Assembly (NCBI RefSeq): GCF_007671655.1
Contig: NZ_VCGX01000001.1
Coordinates: 310,001-374,000 of the forward strand
Source: Marinobacter piscis
Lineage (GTDB): Bacteria > Pseudomonadota > Gammaproteobacteria > Pseudomonadales > Oleiphilaceae
Length of the DNA: 64,000 nt
Direction: 5' to 3'
Positions 44,662 through 55,472 of this stretch are shown in pieces. The notes below the pieces were generated by a model. That model made no database searches, was not told the DNA's origin, and saw only the letters and a list, made by a program, of their open reading frames with translations. The first letter of the stretch is position 1. Every line of letters begins with the position of its first letter. The position numbers and the translations under genes were made by a program.

Positions 44662-45701
44662 TCAGGTTTCTCTTTTGTGGAGGTATTGCGGTGACAAGCA
44701 AATGTTCGATCCGCAGATTTGAGGGAACGTGCCATCTGGCCACCTACCCGGATCGCGGTGTGCAGACTGCCAGCATCTGCACGCCCGGTGCCGGCAAGGT
44801 CCAGAGCCGTACCATGATCCACCGATGTACGCACAATGGGGAGCCCCAGGGTAACATTGACAGCTCGGCCGAACCCCTGGAATTTGAGAACCGGCAACCC
44901 CTGATCGTGATACATCGCCAGAGCGGCATCTGCAGTATCCAGCCAGTGAGGCGTGAACAGTGTGTCAGCCGGCAGAGGTCCGGTCAGCTGCATGCCGTTA
45001 CCACGAAGCTTCTCAAGCGTTGGCTCAATGACCTCAATCTCTTCCCGGCCAAGGTGCCCGCCCTCCCCGGCGTGGGGGTTCAGCCCGGCAACCAGAATCC
45101 GCGGCTGCTCAATTCCGAAAAAGGTTTTCAGGTCAGCATTCAGAATGGTCGCAACCTGGGTAAGCCGTTCCGGCGTAATCGCGTCAGACACGTCTTTCAG
45201 CGGTAAGTGCGTCGTTACCAGTGCGACCCGCAACTCCTCGGTGGCGAGCATCATAACCACCCGCTCTACGCCGCAAAGCTCCTGAAGAAATTCGGTATGG
45301 CCGCTGAACGCTATTCCGGCGTCGTTGATCACACCTTTGTGAACCGGTGCCGTGACCATGCCATCAAAATTACCATCAAGACAGCCCCGGGCAGCAATGG
45401 TCAGTGTATCCACAACATAACGACCGTTCCCGGCGTGCAACTCGCCCGCCTGGGTAGAAGCACAGCCGTCAACGTGAAGTACAGACAGTTCTCCTGCTGC
45501 CTTATGCGGCACCCTGCCCGGCTGCCAGGGGTGCAGGGCGACATCAAGCCCCAGGGCCTTCGCCCTGTCAGCCAGCAGAGCCTGGCTGGCAACCACTACC
45601 ACGCCTGCATCTCGTGCTTCTGCTGCAAGCTGCAGGCAAAGGTCCGGGCCAATGCCAGCGGGCTCACCCGCTGTCAGCGCGAGAACGGTTTCTTCACTCA
45701 T
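44658..45701 (-). CDS. pdxA: 4-hydroxythreonine-4-phosphate dehydrogenase
   Basis: 347 residues. It begins [15 protein letters not shown], and the divalent-metal His appear in FSGHTEFL and later NPHAGEGG and [10 protein letters not shown]. It oxidises 4-phosphohydroxy-L-threonine in pyridoxal phosphate synthesis. It is coupled to surA by a TGATG junction and to ksgA downstream, the classic surA-pdxA-ksgA arrangement. Confidence 0.95.
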   Translation of the reverse strand: MSEETVLALTAGEPAGIGPDLCLQLAAEARDAGVVVVASQALLADRAKALGLDVALHPWQPGRVPHKAAGELSVLHVDGCASTQAGELHAGNGRYVVDTLTIAARGCLDGNFDGMVTAPVHKGVINDAGIAFSGHTEFLQELCGVERVVMMLATEELRVALVTTHLPLKDVSDAITPERLTQVATILNADLKTFFGIEQPRILVAGLNPHAGEGGHLGREEIEVIEPTLEKLRGNGMQLTGPLPADTLFTPHWLDTADAALAMYHDQGLPVLKFQGFGRAVNVTLGLPIVRTSVDHGTALDLAGTGRADAGSLHTAIRVGGQMARSLKSADRTFACHRNTSTKEKPE

Positions 45702-47047
45702 CAGTCTTCAGTTTCCTGCGTATCATCGGATGTTTCTTCCCGGGCATACTCGCCCTTGAACTCGACAAAGGCCTCATCGCGAATTTCCCGGAGCCAGTTC
45801 TGCAGCTCGGTTTCAAACTTGCGGCGATAAATAGCCTGGCGGGCCTCTGCTTGTTTAACGTCACCACTGACGTCCTTCTGGCGGCGTTCTTCAACCTGGA
45901 GAATATGCCAGCCAAACTGCGAGCGGAATGGTCCCTTGAACTCGCCCACGGCCGCCTCTTGCATGGCCTCTTCAAATGCAGGCACCATCTGACCCGGGCT
46001 CACCCAGCCCAGATTGCCGCCATCGGAGCCGGAGACAGGGTCATCAGAATACTGTCTGGCCAGCGCCGCAAAATCGGCGTCCTCTTCTTCTATCTGCCGG
46101 GCAAGTTCACGAATGGTGGCTTCTGCCTCGGCATCGGTGACGGCCTGTGAAGGCCGGATCAGAATATGGCGCACCCGGTTTTGCTGGATGACTTGCTTCT
46201 GCTCGCCTCCCCGCTTTTCCATGACCATGACCATATGGAAGCCGCTGTTGTTTTCCAGCACCTCCGACGGCTGACCAACCTCCAGATCTGGTACAACCGG
46301 CGCTACCAGTGAAGGCAGCTGGCCTTCACTGCGCCAGCCCATATCGCCCCCTTCAAGCGCGTTGCTGGCGTCTGACTCGGCAACTGCCACTTCGCGAAAA
46401 TCGCGGCCGTTCACAATAGAGGTACGCAGCTCTTGCGCGTATTCCCGGGTGGCATCAACCGCAGCGTCGTCACCCGGATTGTCCAGCTCGATGAAAATAT
46501 AGGCCAGCCGGTATTCCGCATCGTTACCGCCAGACTCCCTGGCCTGAAGATAGTTCTCAACCTCCCGGTCGGTGACACGAACACGGTTGCTGACCTGACG
46601 CTGCTGCACCCGTCCGGTGATCATTTCCTGGCGGATCTGCTCCCTGGCCTGGCGATAGCTTACACCCTCGACAGCAAGCTGTTCTTCAAACTCGGGCAGA
46701 CTCATGCCATTGCGTTCGGCAATATTGGCGATGGTTTCATTGAGTTCGTTATCGCTGATGCGCATACCCATCTTGTCCGCCATTTGCAGTTGGACCGACT
46801 CGGTGATCAACTGTTCCAGAACCCGCTCTTCAAGAAGCCTTTGCGGTGGCAGCCCCGTACCCTGTGCCTGCAGGCGGCCGGCAATTGTGTTAATCCGCGC
46901 CTCCAGTTCAGTCTGCAGAATCACATCGTCGTCAACAATGGCCACGACCTGATCGAGCAACTTGCGCTCAGCCTGCACCGAGAAAGAAAGTGCCACAACC
47001 AGCAACAGCAGCAGCGTTTGTAAACTCTGGCGAATCGTCGCCTTCAT
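45701..47047 (-). CDS. surA: periplasmic chaperone and peptidyl-prolyl isomerase SurA
   Basis: 448 residues: a signal peptide ([15 protein letters not shown]), the N-terminal chaperone part ([19 protein letters not shown]..), two parvulin domains (about 175-275 and 285-385) and a C-terminal helix. It escorts outer-membrane proteins, including LptD, to the BAM complex. ATG 47047 has AAGGGG; the in-frame GTG two codons earlier is not needed. Downstream of lptD in one likely operon. Confidence 0.95.
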   Translation of the reverse strand: MKATIRQSLQTLLLLLVVALSFSVQAERKLLDQVVAIVDDDVILQTELEARINTIAGRLQAQGTGLPPQRLLEERVLEQLITESVQLQMADKMGMRISDNELNETIANIAERNGMSLPEFEEQLAVEGVSYRQAREQIRQEMITGRVQQRQVSNRVRVTDREVENYLQARESGGNDAEYRLAYIFIELDNPGDDAAVDATREYAQELRTSIVNGRDFREVAVAESDASNALEGGDMGWRSEGQLPSLVAPVVPDLEVGQPSEVLENNSGFHMVMVMEKRGGEQKQVIQQNRVRHILIRPSQAVTDAEAEATIRELARQIEEEDADFAALARQYSDDPVSGSDGGNLGWVSPGQMVPAFEEAMQEAAVGEFKGPFRSQFGWHILQVEERRQKDVSGDVKQAEARQAIYRRKFETELQNWLREIRDEAFVEFKGEYAREETSDDTQETED

Positions 47048-47107
47048 AATCACCCCTTAATGAAGATATTAGCCTGCGGATAGAATACCGGACGAACCAC
47101 CCTGCCG

Positions 47108-49495
47108 TCAGGGCGTACCGAAACGGCGCCGCTCGCGCTCATCAAACCCATAGATTGCCTCGGAAATTGAGGTGGATGAACCGCCGCTGCCACCCAGGCC
47201 TCTTAGCTGGACCTGGAACAGTAAACGGCTGTCCAACTCTTCGTCATCCGTCAGATAGTTCTGGTGTACCACCTGAACGCTCCAGCAACAATTGTTGTAC
47301 TCAACGCCGGCCAGAGAGCCGACGGTTCGGTCCAGGTCCGAATCATATACCCAGCGCCCGATCAGACTAACACGGTCTGTGGCCGGGATAACGGCTCCGA
47401 TGTCTGACTGTTCCAGCTCTCCCTTGCTGTACGTGTGCCCAACCGTGGCCAGATACCGGTAATCCTCCGAATGGAAAACCAGCTGGCTGCGCCCTTCTTC
47501 GGTTTCACCTGTTTCCGGATCCCAAAGCCCGGACGAGCGGATTTGCAGGTTCTTCAGCGGATTCAGAACCACCTCCCCTGCAAGTGGTGACCGGCTGCGG
47601 TCCCCTCCGCCCTCACCAAACAGGGTGACTTCCCGATCCTTGAAATACTGCACCTGACCGATACTGAAGCGGGCACGCTCTGCCCCTGTTACCAGGTCAT
47701 TGAACCGGCTGGTCAGGGCTACGGTCAACTGATTGGCATCACCTACCCGGTCACCACCCACAAAGCGATCCGGGCGAAACAACTGTTCAAAGCGAAAGGT
47801 CTGCAAGGCAGTGTCAAACGCCGGAATGTCATTCTGATCTGCTTCAGCATCCGCCCAGGCGTAATACAGCCGGGGCTCGAGTGTCTGGTTGTAGGGTACA
47901 TCAAACAGGCTCGATTGACGGTCAAAATACAGACCGTTATCCCATTCGACTACAGGTACGGTGCGGTCAAAGCTCCCGTCTCCGTTCGTGTAATCTTCCA
48001 GATCGTAGCGGGTGTAATCCACGCTCACCGACGGGCGGCTGTATCCCCAGAGCGCCCGCATTGGTACAGCCAACTCCGGGCGGGCCCGGAAACGCTGGCC
48101 ATTGGCCCGGTCGAGGCCGGTCAGAGTATCATTATCCCGGTGAAACCAGGTGTACTGGCTCTCCAGCCCGGCTTCAAAAATACCCGCCTCGGTGGTTCCG
48201 GCATAGAGGGCTTCCGGTAACTGCGCGTACGGCTTGTTCGCCTGGGCGATCCGGTCACTGACTGTCTGATAATCATTCAGATACACATCAAAATACTGGT
48301 TCGGCCCCTGATAGCGCACCCCTCCCTTGCGCTGCAGGTGGGTCGTCTGATTGATTTCCAGACTGCGGTTCAGGTCGCTCAGATAATCTTCATCGCTTAC
48401 CACCGAAAAATCGCCGTAGCCTCTCCAGCCTCCGCCAAACGCAGCCCGGGTGGTCGCATCCAGAGCCCAGCGCTGACCGGACTCACCGGGGTTTTCGTCC
48501 CGATAGGTGGAGTCATTATCGATGTAACCCAGCTGCAACGTGGTCTCGCCCAGCGAGCTGAGGTACCGGCCTTCAGCTTCATTAAATAACCCCCGGCCAT
48601 GGATATACTGGGGAGTGAGTGTCGCATCATAATGCGGGGCCAGGTTCAGATAATAAGGTACCGCAAGAAACGCACCACTGCCGGCACTGGAGGAACCGAA
48701 CTGCGGGTACAGAAAGCCGGATTTGCGCCGGTCATCGATCGGAAAGCTGGCGTAGGGCCAATAAAAAACAGGCACATCAAGAACTTCCAAACGCACATGC
48801 TTGGCCGTTCCAAAGCCTTCGGACTGGTCCAGTTCAATTTCCGAAGCTACGACAGACCAGTCATTCTGGCGCGGTCCACACGTTGTCAGCATGCCCTCGC
48901 GGATTTCTACCCGGGAGTCATCCATCCGGGAAAGGCTTTCGGCCCTGCCCCGCATTTCTGGCCCATGCAACAGAAAGGTGGCGGTGTTGATATCAAAGCG
49001 CCCGGTGTCGACGCTGTACTCCGCATGGTCGCCGGTTAACAAAAAACCATTACCCCGACTGACCAGTGGGCCCTGGATAGCCACCTGGCCGGCGCTCTGG
49101 TTATACCTGGCTTCCGACCCGGTTGCCTGAAAGTTCCCCTGGCGCAAACGCACATCACCCTTCAGGTACAACTCGCTATCAACTTCATAACGCGCATCCA
49201 GGCCGCTGGCGTGTAAAGGTACATCGGCAGCCGCCCCCTCACCAAAAACGCCGCCCGGCTCGCTTTCGGTAACCGACGGCAGATACCCGCCTTCGCAGAA
49301 AGCCGGCAATGAGTTCCGGACTGTGTCCGGAAGCCGGTCTTTGGGGCGCCAGTCCAGCTCAGCCGCTGTGGGCGGTGTCCCGGCAGCTGACAGGCCAGCT
49401 ACCGGCATCAGGAGGCACGAGGCAAGCAGGCGGCCCGCCAACCGGCGTTTCAATGGGCCTTTCTGCGGCGGCAGACAGCTGGGGGGCACTGGCAC
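47108..49495 (-). CDS. lptD: LPS-assembly outer-membrane protein LptD
   Basis: 795 residues: a signal peptide, an OstA-like periplasmic beta-jellyroll (about 100-220, LKGDVRLRQGNFQATGSEARY) and a large C-terminal barrel. Cys residues that form LptD's disulfides are seen early (FCEGGYLP) and late (YNNCCWSVQVV). With LptE it inserts lipopolysaccharide in the outer leaflet. The start is uncertain: GTG 49495 or GTG 49489, both with an AGGA rather far upstream. It is divergent from amgK. Confidence 0.94.
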   Translation of the reverse strand: MPVPPSCLPPQKGPLKRRLAGRLLASCLLMPVAGLSAAGTPPTAAELDWRPKDRLPDTVRNSLPAFCEGGYLPSVTESEPGGVFGEGAAADVPLHASGLDARYEVDSELYLKGDVRLRQGNFQATGSEARYNQSAGQVAIQGPLVSRGNGFLLTGDHAEYSVDTGRFDINTATFLLHGPEMRGRAESLSRMDDSRVEIREGMLTTCGPRQNDWSVVASEIELDQSEGFGTAKHVRLEVLDVPVFYWPYASFPIDDRRKSGFLYPQFGSSSAGSGAFLAVPYYLNLAPHYDATLTPQYIHGRGLFNEAEGRYLSSLGETTLQLGYIDNDSTYRDENPGESGQRWALDATTRAAFGGGWRGYGDFSVVSDEDYLSDLNRSLEINQTTHLQRKGGVRYQGPNQYFDVYLNDYQTVSDRIAQANKPYAQLPEALYAGTTEAGIFEAGLESQYTWFHRDNDTLTGLDRANGQRFRARPELAVPMRALWGYSRPSVSVDYTRYDLEDYTNGDGSFDRTVPVVEWDNGLYFDRQSSLFDVPYNQTLEPRLYYAWADAEADQNDIPAFDTALQTFRFEQLFRPDRFVGGDRVGDANQLTVALTSRFNDLVTGAERARFSIGQVQYFKDREVTLFGEGGGDRSRSPLAGEVVLNPLKNLQIRSSGLWDPETGETEEGRSQLVFHSEDYRYLATVGHTYSKGELEQSDIGAVIPATDRVSLIGRWVYDSDLDRTVGSLAGVEYNNCCWSVQVVHQNYLTDDEELDSRLLFQVQLRGLGGSGGSSTSISEAIYGFDERERRRFGTP

Positions 49496-49707
49496 GGTGG
49501 CGGGGTTCCTGTATCAGGTGCATGAGAATGGGTGAACAGCGCTCTAGTTTACACGTGCCCCCGAAACTTGTTAACGGAAACACCGCCCTGTAATCAAACT
49601 CCGCTGCAAAACCGCTCCACCCTCTTTATACTTTGTGCAGGGCAAGCCACCAGACTGGCACCTGTTTTTTTCAATACACCTATATTTCCAGGATAACCAA
49701 CCACTCT

Positions 49708-50754
49708 ATGGACAACCGCCTGCAGATGCTGACCTCCTGGGTCCGCCAGTTTCCCGGCTTTGACAACGCAGACGCCACACCGGTTTCCGGCGATGCCAGT
49801 TTCCGGCGCTACTTCCGGGTTTACAAATCCGGCGCCGATGGCAGCAAAGTGCCGTTTATTGTTATGGACTCGCCCAAAGAGCTGGAAGACTGCACCCCAT
49901 TTGTCCACATTGGCCACCACTGGCGCCAGGCCGGAATCCGGGTTCCGGAAGTTTTTGAAGCAGATCCTGGCCTTGGCTTTTTACTACTGGAAGACTTTGG
50001 CGACCAGCTGATGCTCAAACGCCTGAACCCCGAAACAGCCAGCCGGCTGTATAAAAGTGCGATGGATGAGCTGCTGCTGATTCAGCAGACTCACGCCCAT
50101 CCCAACTACCCTCTGCCAACCTATGATGCTGCATTGCTGAACCGTGAAATGGCCCTGTTCAGGGACTGGCTACTGGAGAATTATCTGGGACTGGAGCTGG
50201 ACAATATTGAGAAATCCATGCTCGACACCACCTTTGCACTGCTTCGGGAAAGCGCCCTGGCGCAACCGAAAGTCACCGTACACAGGGACTATCACTCCAG
50301 AAACCTGCTGGTGCTGGATCAAGACGACCGTCCCGGCGTTATTGATTTTCAGGACGCGGTAACCGGGCCTGTAACCTATGATGTGGTGTCGCTGCTCAAG
50401 GACTGCTATATACAGTGGCCCGAAGAACGTGTTTACCAGTGGCTTGAGGATTTCCGCAAACAGTCTGCCGGGGCCGGCCTGCACCACGCAGACAGCGACA
50501 CGTTTCGTCAGTGGTTTGAGTTGATGGGCATGCAGCGCCACCTCAAGGCTGCGGGCATTTTTGCCCGACTGGCCATGCGCGATGGCAAGCCAGGATACAT
50601 CAAAGATATTCCCCGCACGGTAAGCTACCTTCTGGCCGCCAGTGAGCGTCAGCCGGCACTGCGACACTTCCAGGACTGGCTCATAAGCACCGCCATACCC
50701 AGGATTGAAACCAGGATCGGGCCCCTTCCGACCCGGGAGCGCAGCGTTCCGTGA
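49708..50754 (+). CDS. amgK: N-acetylmuramate/N-acetylglucosamine-1-kinase (AmgK-type phosphotransferase)
   Basis: 348 residues with an aminoglycoside-phosphotransferase fold. Nucleotide-binding start GDASFRRYFRVY, catalytic HRDYHSRNLLVLD and metal-binding VIDFQDAVTGP. In Pseudomonas, AmgK phosphorylates MurNAc at the anomeric carbon, allowing cell-wall recycling that bypasses MurA and hence fosfomycin. The ATG start at 49708 replaces a longer open frame with no site. Its TGA overlaps the murU GTG, matching the known amgK-murU pair divergent from lptD. Confidence 0.9.
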   Translation: MDNRLQMLTSWVRQFPGFDNADATPVSGDASFRRYFRVYKSGADGSKVPFIVMDSPKELEDCTPFVHIGHHWRQAGIRVPEVFEADPGLGFLLLEDFGDQLMLKRLNPETASRLYKSAMDELLLIQQTHAHPNYPLPTYDAALLNREMALFRDWLLENYLGLELDNIEKSMLDTTFALLRESALAQPKVTVHRDYHSRNLLVLDQDDRPGVIDFQDAVTGPVTYDVVSLLKDCYIQWPEERVYQWLEDFRKQSAGAGLHHADSDTFRQWFELMGMQRHLKAAGIFARLAMRDGKPGYIKDIPRTVSYLLAASERQPALRHFQDWLISTAIPRIETRIGPLPTRERSVP

Positions 50755-51458
50755 AAGCGATGATTCTTGCTGCGGGCAAAGGTACCCGGATGCGACCGTT
50801 GACCCTGACCACCCCTAAACCCCTGCTCAGGGCCGGCGGCAAGCCCCTTATTGCATACCACCTTGAGGCTTTTAAACACGCCGGCTTCAGGGACATCGTC
50901 ATTAACCACGCCTGGCTCGGCGAACAGATTGAGCAGGCGCTTGGGTCTGGTGAGCAATTCGGACTGTCCCTGCACTACTCCCGTGAACGCGAACCGCTGG
51001 AGACCGCTGGCGGGATTGTTCGGGCCCTGCCCCTGCTTACATCCAGCGGCAATGACTGGTTTGTGGTGGTTAATGGCGACGTCTGGACTGACTTCGATCT
51101 TGCCCGGCTGCAGCCTCCGGCACCGGGCACGACACCGCCTGTCGATGCGGTGCTGGTGATGACTGACAACCCACGCCATCACCAGGAAGGTGATTTCTGT
51201 CTCAACAGCAACGGCCTGCTCTCACAGGAATGTACGTCCGAAGCCGGCGAAAAGCTTACCTTCACCGGCATCAGCCTACTGCACCAACGACTGTTTGACG
51301 GGCTGACTGACGCGGCTGGCAAACTTGGGCCTGTGCTCCGAACCGCAATGGATAACCGCCGTGTGTCCGGCTTGTACCATTCCGGCGGCTGGGCTGATAT
51401 AGGCACGCCGGAGCGGCTGCGAGCGCTGGACCGGCAACTGGCCTCACAGGAGTCTTAG
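50751..51458 (+). CDS. murU: MurNAc alpha-1-phosphate uridylyltransferase
   Basis: 235 residues; a sugar-nucleotide transferase with ILAAGKGTRMRPLTLTTPKPLL, the metal site VNGDVWTDFD, and a late GWADIGTPERL. It makes UDP-MurNAc from the AmgK product, completing the shortcut of peptidoglycan recycling. GTG start overlapping the amgK stop (GTGA). Confidence 0.92.
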   Translation: MKAMILAAGKGTRMRPLTLTTPKPLLRAGGKPLIAYHLEAFKHAGFRDIVINHAWLGEQIEQALGSGEQFGLSLHYSREREPLETAGGIVRALPLLTSSGNDWFVVVNGDVWTDFDLARLQPPAPGTTPPVDAVLVMTDNPRHHQEGDFCLNSNGLLSQECTSEAGEKLTFTGISLLHQRLFDGLTDAAGKLGPVLRTAMDNRRVSGLYHSGGWADIGTPERLRALDRQLASQES

Positions 51459-51462
51459 CACC

Positions 51463-52212
51463 ATGTCGCCCGATAGCGCACAGTCAGAACTGTCCCGGCG
51501 TATGGAGGTAACACTGTCCGCGCTGCTGCGCACACTCTCCAGCTCCGACTATCAGGCACACAAGCTGCTTGAGCAGACACAACTGCCGCGCTGGAGCCGG
51601 CACCCGCTGTTTTTCTTTCTGGGATACATTGCAAAAGCAGAAGGCCGAGTCTCCGAGCAGGACATACGATTTGCCGAACAGCTCATCCAGGCCCTGAAGC
51701 TGTCCAGACAGCAAAGGGCCCGGGCGATTAACAGTTTCCAGAGAGGCAAAAACGCCACAATACTTTCCCCCACGGCCGGGCTCACGTTAATGCTGAGTCA
51801 TCGCCTCTGGTGTGCGCCTGCCCTGAAGGTGGCCATCTGCCTGTGTCATGCAGCACAGCTCAAAGGACGCCCTGCCAGGCCTCGCCGCTATCGGTGTGAA
51901 GATGCGATTGATCAGACAGGGCTGCCGTTTTCCGTTACGGAAGCCATCTTCAGAACCTACGCTGCACGAGGCTGGGGGCATAGCGGCAACATACCTGCTC
52001 AGCCCCGGAATCTTGCACAGGCATATACGTTACTCGGGGTTTCCCGTCAGGATCCGCTTTCTGCCATCAAGCGCACTTACCAGAAAAAACGCTCCCGATG
52101 CCACCCGGATAAGCTGGCACATCAGCAACTCAGCGCCATCGAGGAGGCTGAAGCCAAAGAATACCTGCTGCGCTATCAGCAGGCGTGGGAAATGATCAAG
52201 CGATACCATTAG
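51463..52212 (+). CDS. DjlA-like TerB/J-domain co-chaperone without membrane anchor
   Basis: 249 residues. A TerB-like helical domain (about 40-160: FFFLGYIAKAEGRVSEQDIRFAEQLI..) is followed by a C-terminal J-domain (AYTLLGVSRQDPLSAIKRTY.. with HPD in CHPDKLAHQ). E. coli DjlA has an N-terminal membrane helix that is missing here, so this form should be cytosolic. It would stimulate DnaK. Four bases separate it from murU, so the genes likely share a transcript. Confidence 0.83.
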   Translation: MSPDSAQSELSRRMEVTLSALLRTLSSSDYQAHKLLEQTQLPRWSRHPLFFFLGYIAKAEGRVSEQDIRFAEQLIQALKLSRQQRARAINSFQRGKNATILSPTAGLTLMLSHRLWCAPALKVAICLCHAAQLKGRPARPRRYRCEDAIDQTGLPFSVTEAIFRTYAARGWGHSGNIPAQPRNLAQAYTLLGVSRQDPLSAIKRTYQKKRSRCHPDKLAHQQLSAIEEAEAKEYLLRYQQAWEMIKRYH

Positions 52213-52334
52213 TCAGTACCTCTGCACCTGTGCAAAGGCCACCCAAAAACGCGTCAGGCCTGTTAAACTGTGGCTGAATCTGCATTTGCCTCTGGACTAC
52301 TTTCAACCGATCCCAACTGTTTGCGAGAGCCGTC

Positions 52335-53036
52335 ATGAACCCTTACCTGATTGCCCCATCCATTCTTTCTGCTGACTTTGCACGCCTTGGTGAAGAGGTG
52401 GACAATGTTCTGGCCGCCGGCGCGGACGTCGTGCATTTCGACGTTATGGACAACCATTACGTGCCCAACCTCACAATTGGCCCGATGGTTTGCGAGGCTC
52501 TGCGCAAACACGGCGTCACTGCTCCCATCGACGTGCACCTGATGGTAACGCCAGTGGATGATCTGATTCGCATGTTCATTGATGCCGGCGCCAGCTACAT
52601 TACGTTTCACCCTGAAGCCTCACAGCACATCGACCGCTCTCTGCAACTGATCCGCGAGAGTGGTTGCAAAGCCGGTCTGGTATTCAACCCGGCGACACCA
52701 CTGCACTACATGGATCACGTGATGGACAAGCTCGACATGGTGCTGATGATGTCGGTCAACCCGGGCTTTGGTGGCCAGAAATTTATTCCTGGCACCCTGG
52801 ACAAGCTTCGGGACGCCCGCAAGCGCATCGATGCCAGTAATTACAATATTCGCCTGGAAATTGACGGCGGCGTAAACACCGGAAATATCCGGGAAATTGC
52901 GGAAGCCGGCGCGGATACGTTTGTTGCAGGCTCGGCTATTTTCAAAACTGATGACTACAACGCAACAATTGCTGCCATGCGCCAGGAGCTTGAGCATGCC
53001 CGCACGGCTCTGGGCGGGCGGGTGCCAGCACAATGA
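52335..53036 (+). CDS. rpe: ribulose-phosphate 3-epimerase
   Basis: 233 residues of TIM-barrel epimerase: [16 protein letters not shown] at the start, then [32 protein letters not shown] and [11 protein letters not shown]. It interconverts ribulose 5-phosphate and xylulose 5-phosphate. It overlaps gph by four bases (ATGA), the usual proteobacterial rpe-gph arrangement. Confidence 0.95.
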   Translation: MNPYLIAPSILSADFARLGEEVDNVLAAGADVVHFDVMDNHYVPNLTIGPMVCEALRKHGVTAPIDVHLMVTPVDDLIRMFIDAGASYITFHPEASQHIDRSLQLIRESGCKAGLVFNPATPLHYMDHVMDKLDMVLMMSVNPGFGGQKFIPGTLDKLRDARKRIDASNYNIRLEIDGGVNTGNIREIAEAGADTFVAGSAIFKTDDYNATIAAMRQELEHARTALGGRVPAQ

Positions 53037-53722
53037 AGCTGACTGAGCTCTTCGGCGGCCACTGGCCGGACGTGGCGCTGTTTGATCTTGATGGCACTCT
53101 TGTAGACAGTGCGCCAGATCTTGCGGCGGCCGTTGATCGCACGCTGGAGCAGCTGGGCCGCGAACCGGCCGGCCTTGAGCGAGTACGTCAGTGGGTGGGC
53201 CATGGTTCCCCGATCCTGATACGGCGGGCTCTGGCCGGCAGGGCGGACTGGGAGCCGGCCAGCACTGTCGACGATACCCTGTTTAACGATGCCCTGGCCT
53301 TGTTTTTCACAAACTACCAGCAATTTAACGGCCAGCACGCTGTGGTCTACCCCGGCGCTGAAGCCTGCCTGCAGGCTCTGACAGAGCACGGTTGCCGCCT
53401 GGCGGTGGTTACCAACAAGCCCGAACAGTTTACCGGCCCCTTGCTGAGACAGCTGGGGCTGGCGAAGTACTTCCGGCTTGTGGTGGGCGGCGATACCCTG
53501 AGCACCAAAAAACCAGACCCGGCGCCTCTCCATTACGCCATGAAAACACTGCAAGGGAGCCTGAACAGAACCGTCATGGTTGGCGACTCCGCAGCCGATG
53601 TCAGTGCGGCCCGGGCAGCGGGTCTTCCTTGCATCGCGGTTACCTACGGCTACAACTTTGGCAAACCTGTACAGGCGCTGGAAGCGGACGCGGTAGTTGA
53701 TTCCCTCAGCGAGCTTTTGTAA
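53033..53722 (+). CDS. gph: phosphoglycolate phosphatase
   Basis: 229 residues of the HAD superfamily with motif [15 protein letters not shown], motif II VVTNKP, and motifs [14 protein letters not shown] and [13 protein letters not shown]. It hydrolyses 2-phosphoglycolate from DNA-end repair. Between rpe and the trp leader. Confidence 0.92.
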   Translation: MKLTELFGGHWPDVALFDLDGTLVDSAPDLAAAVDRTLEQLGREPAGLERVRQWVGHGSPILIRRALAGRADWEPASTVDDTLFNDALALFFTNYQQFNGQHAVVYPGAEACLQALTEHGCRLAVVTNKPEQFTGPLLRQLGLAKYFRLVVGGDTLSTKKPDPAPLHYAMKTLQGSLNRTVMVGDSAADVSAARAAGLPCIAVTYGYNFGKPVQALEADAVVDSLSELL

Positions 53723-53771
53723 CCTCTGAGTTTCTGATTTTCATAACCTATCAATTCGGGAGATTCCTGCC

Positions 53772-53852
53772 GTGCAGGGACGGATTCTGACTGCCGCACA
53801 AGGCATGCTGACAACCCGCGCCACACGATGGTGGCGATGGCGTACCGGCTGA
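53772..53852 (+). CDS. trpL: trp operon leader peptide TrpL
   Basis: A 26-residue frame from GTG 53772 (GGGAG nine bases upstream) or a 15-residue frame from ATG 53805, ending at TGA 53852. It encodes ..TTRATRWWRWRTG: three Trp codons in four (53829-53840) in a short untranslated region is the hallmark of an attenuation leader. It precedes trpE by 117 bases and would sense charged tRNA-Trp by ribosome stalling. Confidence 0.85.
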   Translation: MQGRILTAAQGMLTTRATRWWRWRTG

Positions 53853-53901
53853 GGTCACACAGCCCGGCGGATTGCACGCGCCTGCGCGTTTACCGCCACC
53901 A
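53829..53901 (+). promoter_or_regulatory. alternative RNA pairings in the trp leader
   Basis: The Trp-codon segment TGGTGGCG (53829-53836) is exactly complementary to CGCCACCA (53894-53901). The same 3' bases can instead close GGCGG (53866-53870) with CCGCC (53893-53897) around ACGCGC-CT-GCGCGT. The two folds exclude each other, as expected of a stalling switch. No U-rich terminator follows, so the output may be through Rho or translation of trpE. Confidence 0.6.
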
Positions 53902-53969
53902 CCCGACAGGTCCAGCCCTCACAGAGGCATATCTGCCGGAACGCAGATCAGAATTCAGGAAACCCGACC

Positions 53970-55457
53970 ATGAACTCCGAACACTATCGCAGCCTGGCTC
54001 AGGCCGGCTTTAACCGTATCCCCGTGTACCGCGAAGTTCTTGCGGATATGGACACGCCGTTAAGCATTTATCTGAAACTTGCCAGCGGGCCTTACTCCTA
54101 TCTGTTTGAGTCTGTCCAGGGGGGCGAGAAATGGGGCCGTTACTCCATTATCGGCCTGCCAAGCCAGGAAGTGCTGAAGGTGTTTGATCACCGTGTTGAA
54201 ATCCGCCGGGGCGGCGAGCTGATTGAGGCCGAAGAGGTCGACGACCCACTGGCTTTCATTGCCGGTTACCAGGCTCGTTTCCACACCCCTGATCTGAAAG
54301 AACTGCCGCGCTTCAACGGCGGGCTGGTCGGCTATTTTGGTTACGACACTGTGCGTTACACAGAGAAGCACCTTGCAGCCAGCTGCCCTCCTGACCACAT
54401 TGGCACCCCGGATATACTTCTGATGGTGTCCGATGAACTCATCGTGTTTGACAACCTGCGTGGCAAGCTGCATCTGATCGTGCTTGTTGACCCGGCCGAT
54501 AAAGGGGCCTACGACCAGGCTCAGCAAAGACTCGATGAGCTTGAACGCAAGCTGCACCGGCAAGTGGCCAACACACCGAGAACCCCGGCTCATCTGCGGG
54601 GGAAAACCGTGGATGAAAGCGAGTTCGTTTCCGGTTTCAGTCAGGAAAAATTCGAAGCGGCGGTGGCCACAATCAAGGACTACGTGCTTGGCGGTGATGT
54701 CATGCAAACCGTCATTTCCCAGCGCATGTCTATTCCCTTTGAGGCACCTCCCCTGAATCTGTACCGCTCGCTCAGGGTGCTGAACCCCTCCCCGTACATG
54801 TACTTTCTGGACCTGGACGATTTCCATATTGTGGGCTCGTCGCCGGAGATTCTGGCACGTATGGAAGACCGTGAAGTCACCGTGCGCCCCATTGCCGGAA
54901 CCCGCAAACGCGGCGCCACCGAAGCGGAAGACAGGGCACTGGAAGCCGAATTACTGGCCGACCCGAAAGAAATTGCCGAACACCTGATGCTGATTGATCT
55001 GGGACGTAACGATGCCGGCCGGGTGTCGAAGACCGGCAGCGTGCGGCTGACCGAGAAAATGGCCGTGGAGCGCTACTCCCATGTGATGCACATAGTGTCC
55101 AATGTCACCGGACAGGTAAAAGACGAGACCAGCTGCCTTGATGTGCTCAGGGCGACACTGCCTGCAGGTACCCTGAGCGGCGCCCCGAAGACCCGGGCCA
55201 TGGAAATCATTGACGAGCTGGAACCTGTTAAACGGGGCGTTTATGGCGGTGCCGTCGGCTACCTGTCATTTAACGGTAACATGGACACAGCCATCGCCAT
55301 CCGCACCGCTGTGATCAAGGATAACACCCTGCATATCCAGGCCGGCGCCGGCATCGTCGCCGATTCTGTACCCCGTCTCGAGTGGAAAGAAACCATGAAC
55401 AAAGGCCGCGCCATATTCCGCGCCGTGGCCATGACCTACAACGATTTTGACCACTGA
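53970..55457 (+). CDS. trpE: anthranilate synthase component I
   Basis: 495 residues. The Trp-feedback segment [17 protein letters not shown] is near residue 45, and chorismate-binding core motifs [39 protein letters not shown] and [17 protein letters not shown] follow. With TrpG it makes anthranilate. The start is 117 bases after the leader peptide. The next gene, trpG, is 15 bp on. Confidence 0.96.
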   Translation: MNSEHYRSLAQAGFNRIPVYREVLADMDTPLSIYLKLASGPYSYLFESVQGGEKWGRYSIIGLPSQEVLKVFDHRVEIRRGGELIEAEEVDDPLAFIAGYQARFHTPDLKELPRFNGGLVGYFGYDTVRYTEKHLAASCPPDHIGTPDILLMVSDELIVFDNLRGKLHLIVLVDPADKGAYDQAQQRLDELERKLHRQVANTPRTPAHLRGKTVDESEFVSGFSQEKFEAAVATIKDYVLGGDVMQTVISQRMSIPFEAPPLNLYRSLRVLNPSPYMYFLDLDDFHIVGSSPEILARMEDREVTVRPIAGTRKRGATEAEDRALEAELLADPKEIAEHLMLIDLGRNDAGRVSKTGSVRLTEKMAVERYSHVMHIVSNVTGQVKDETSCLDVLRATLPAGTLSGAPKTRAMEIIDELEPVKRGVYGGAVGYLSFNGNMDTAIAIRTAVIKDNTLHIQAGAGIVADSVPRLEWKETMNKGRAIFRAVAMTYNDFDH

Positions 55458-55472
55458 GGCAAAGGCGACAAC

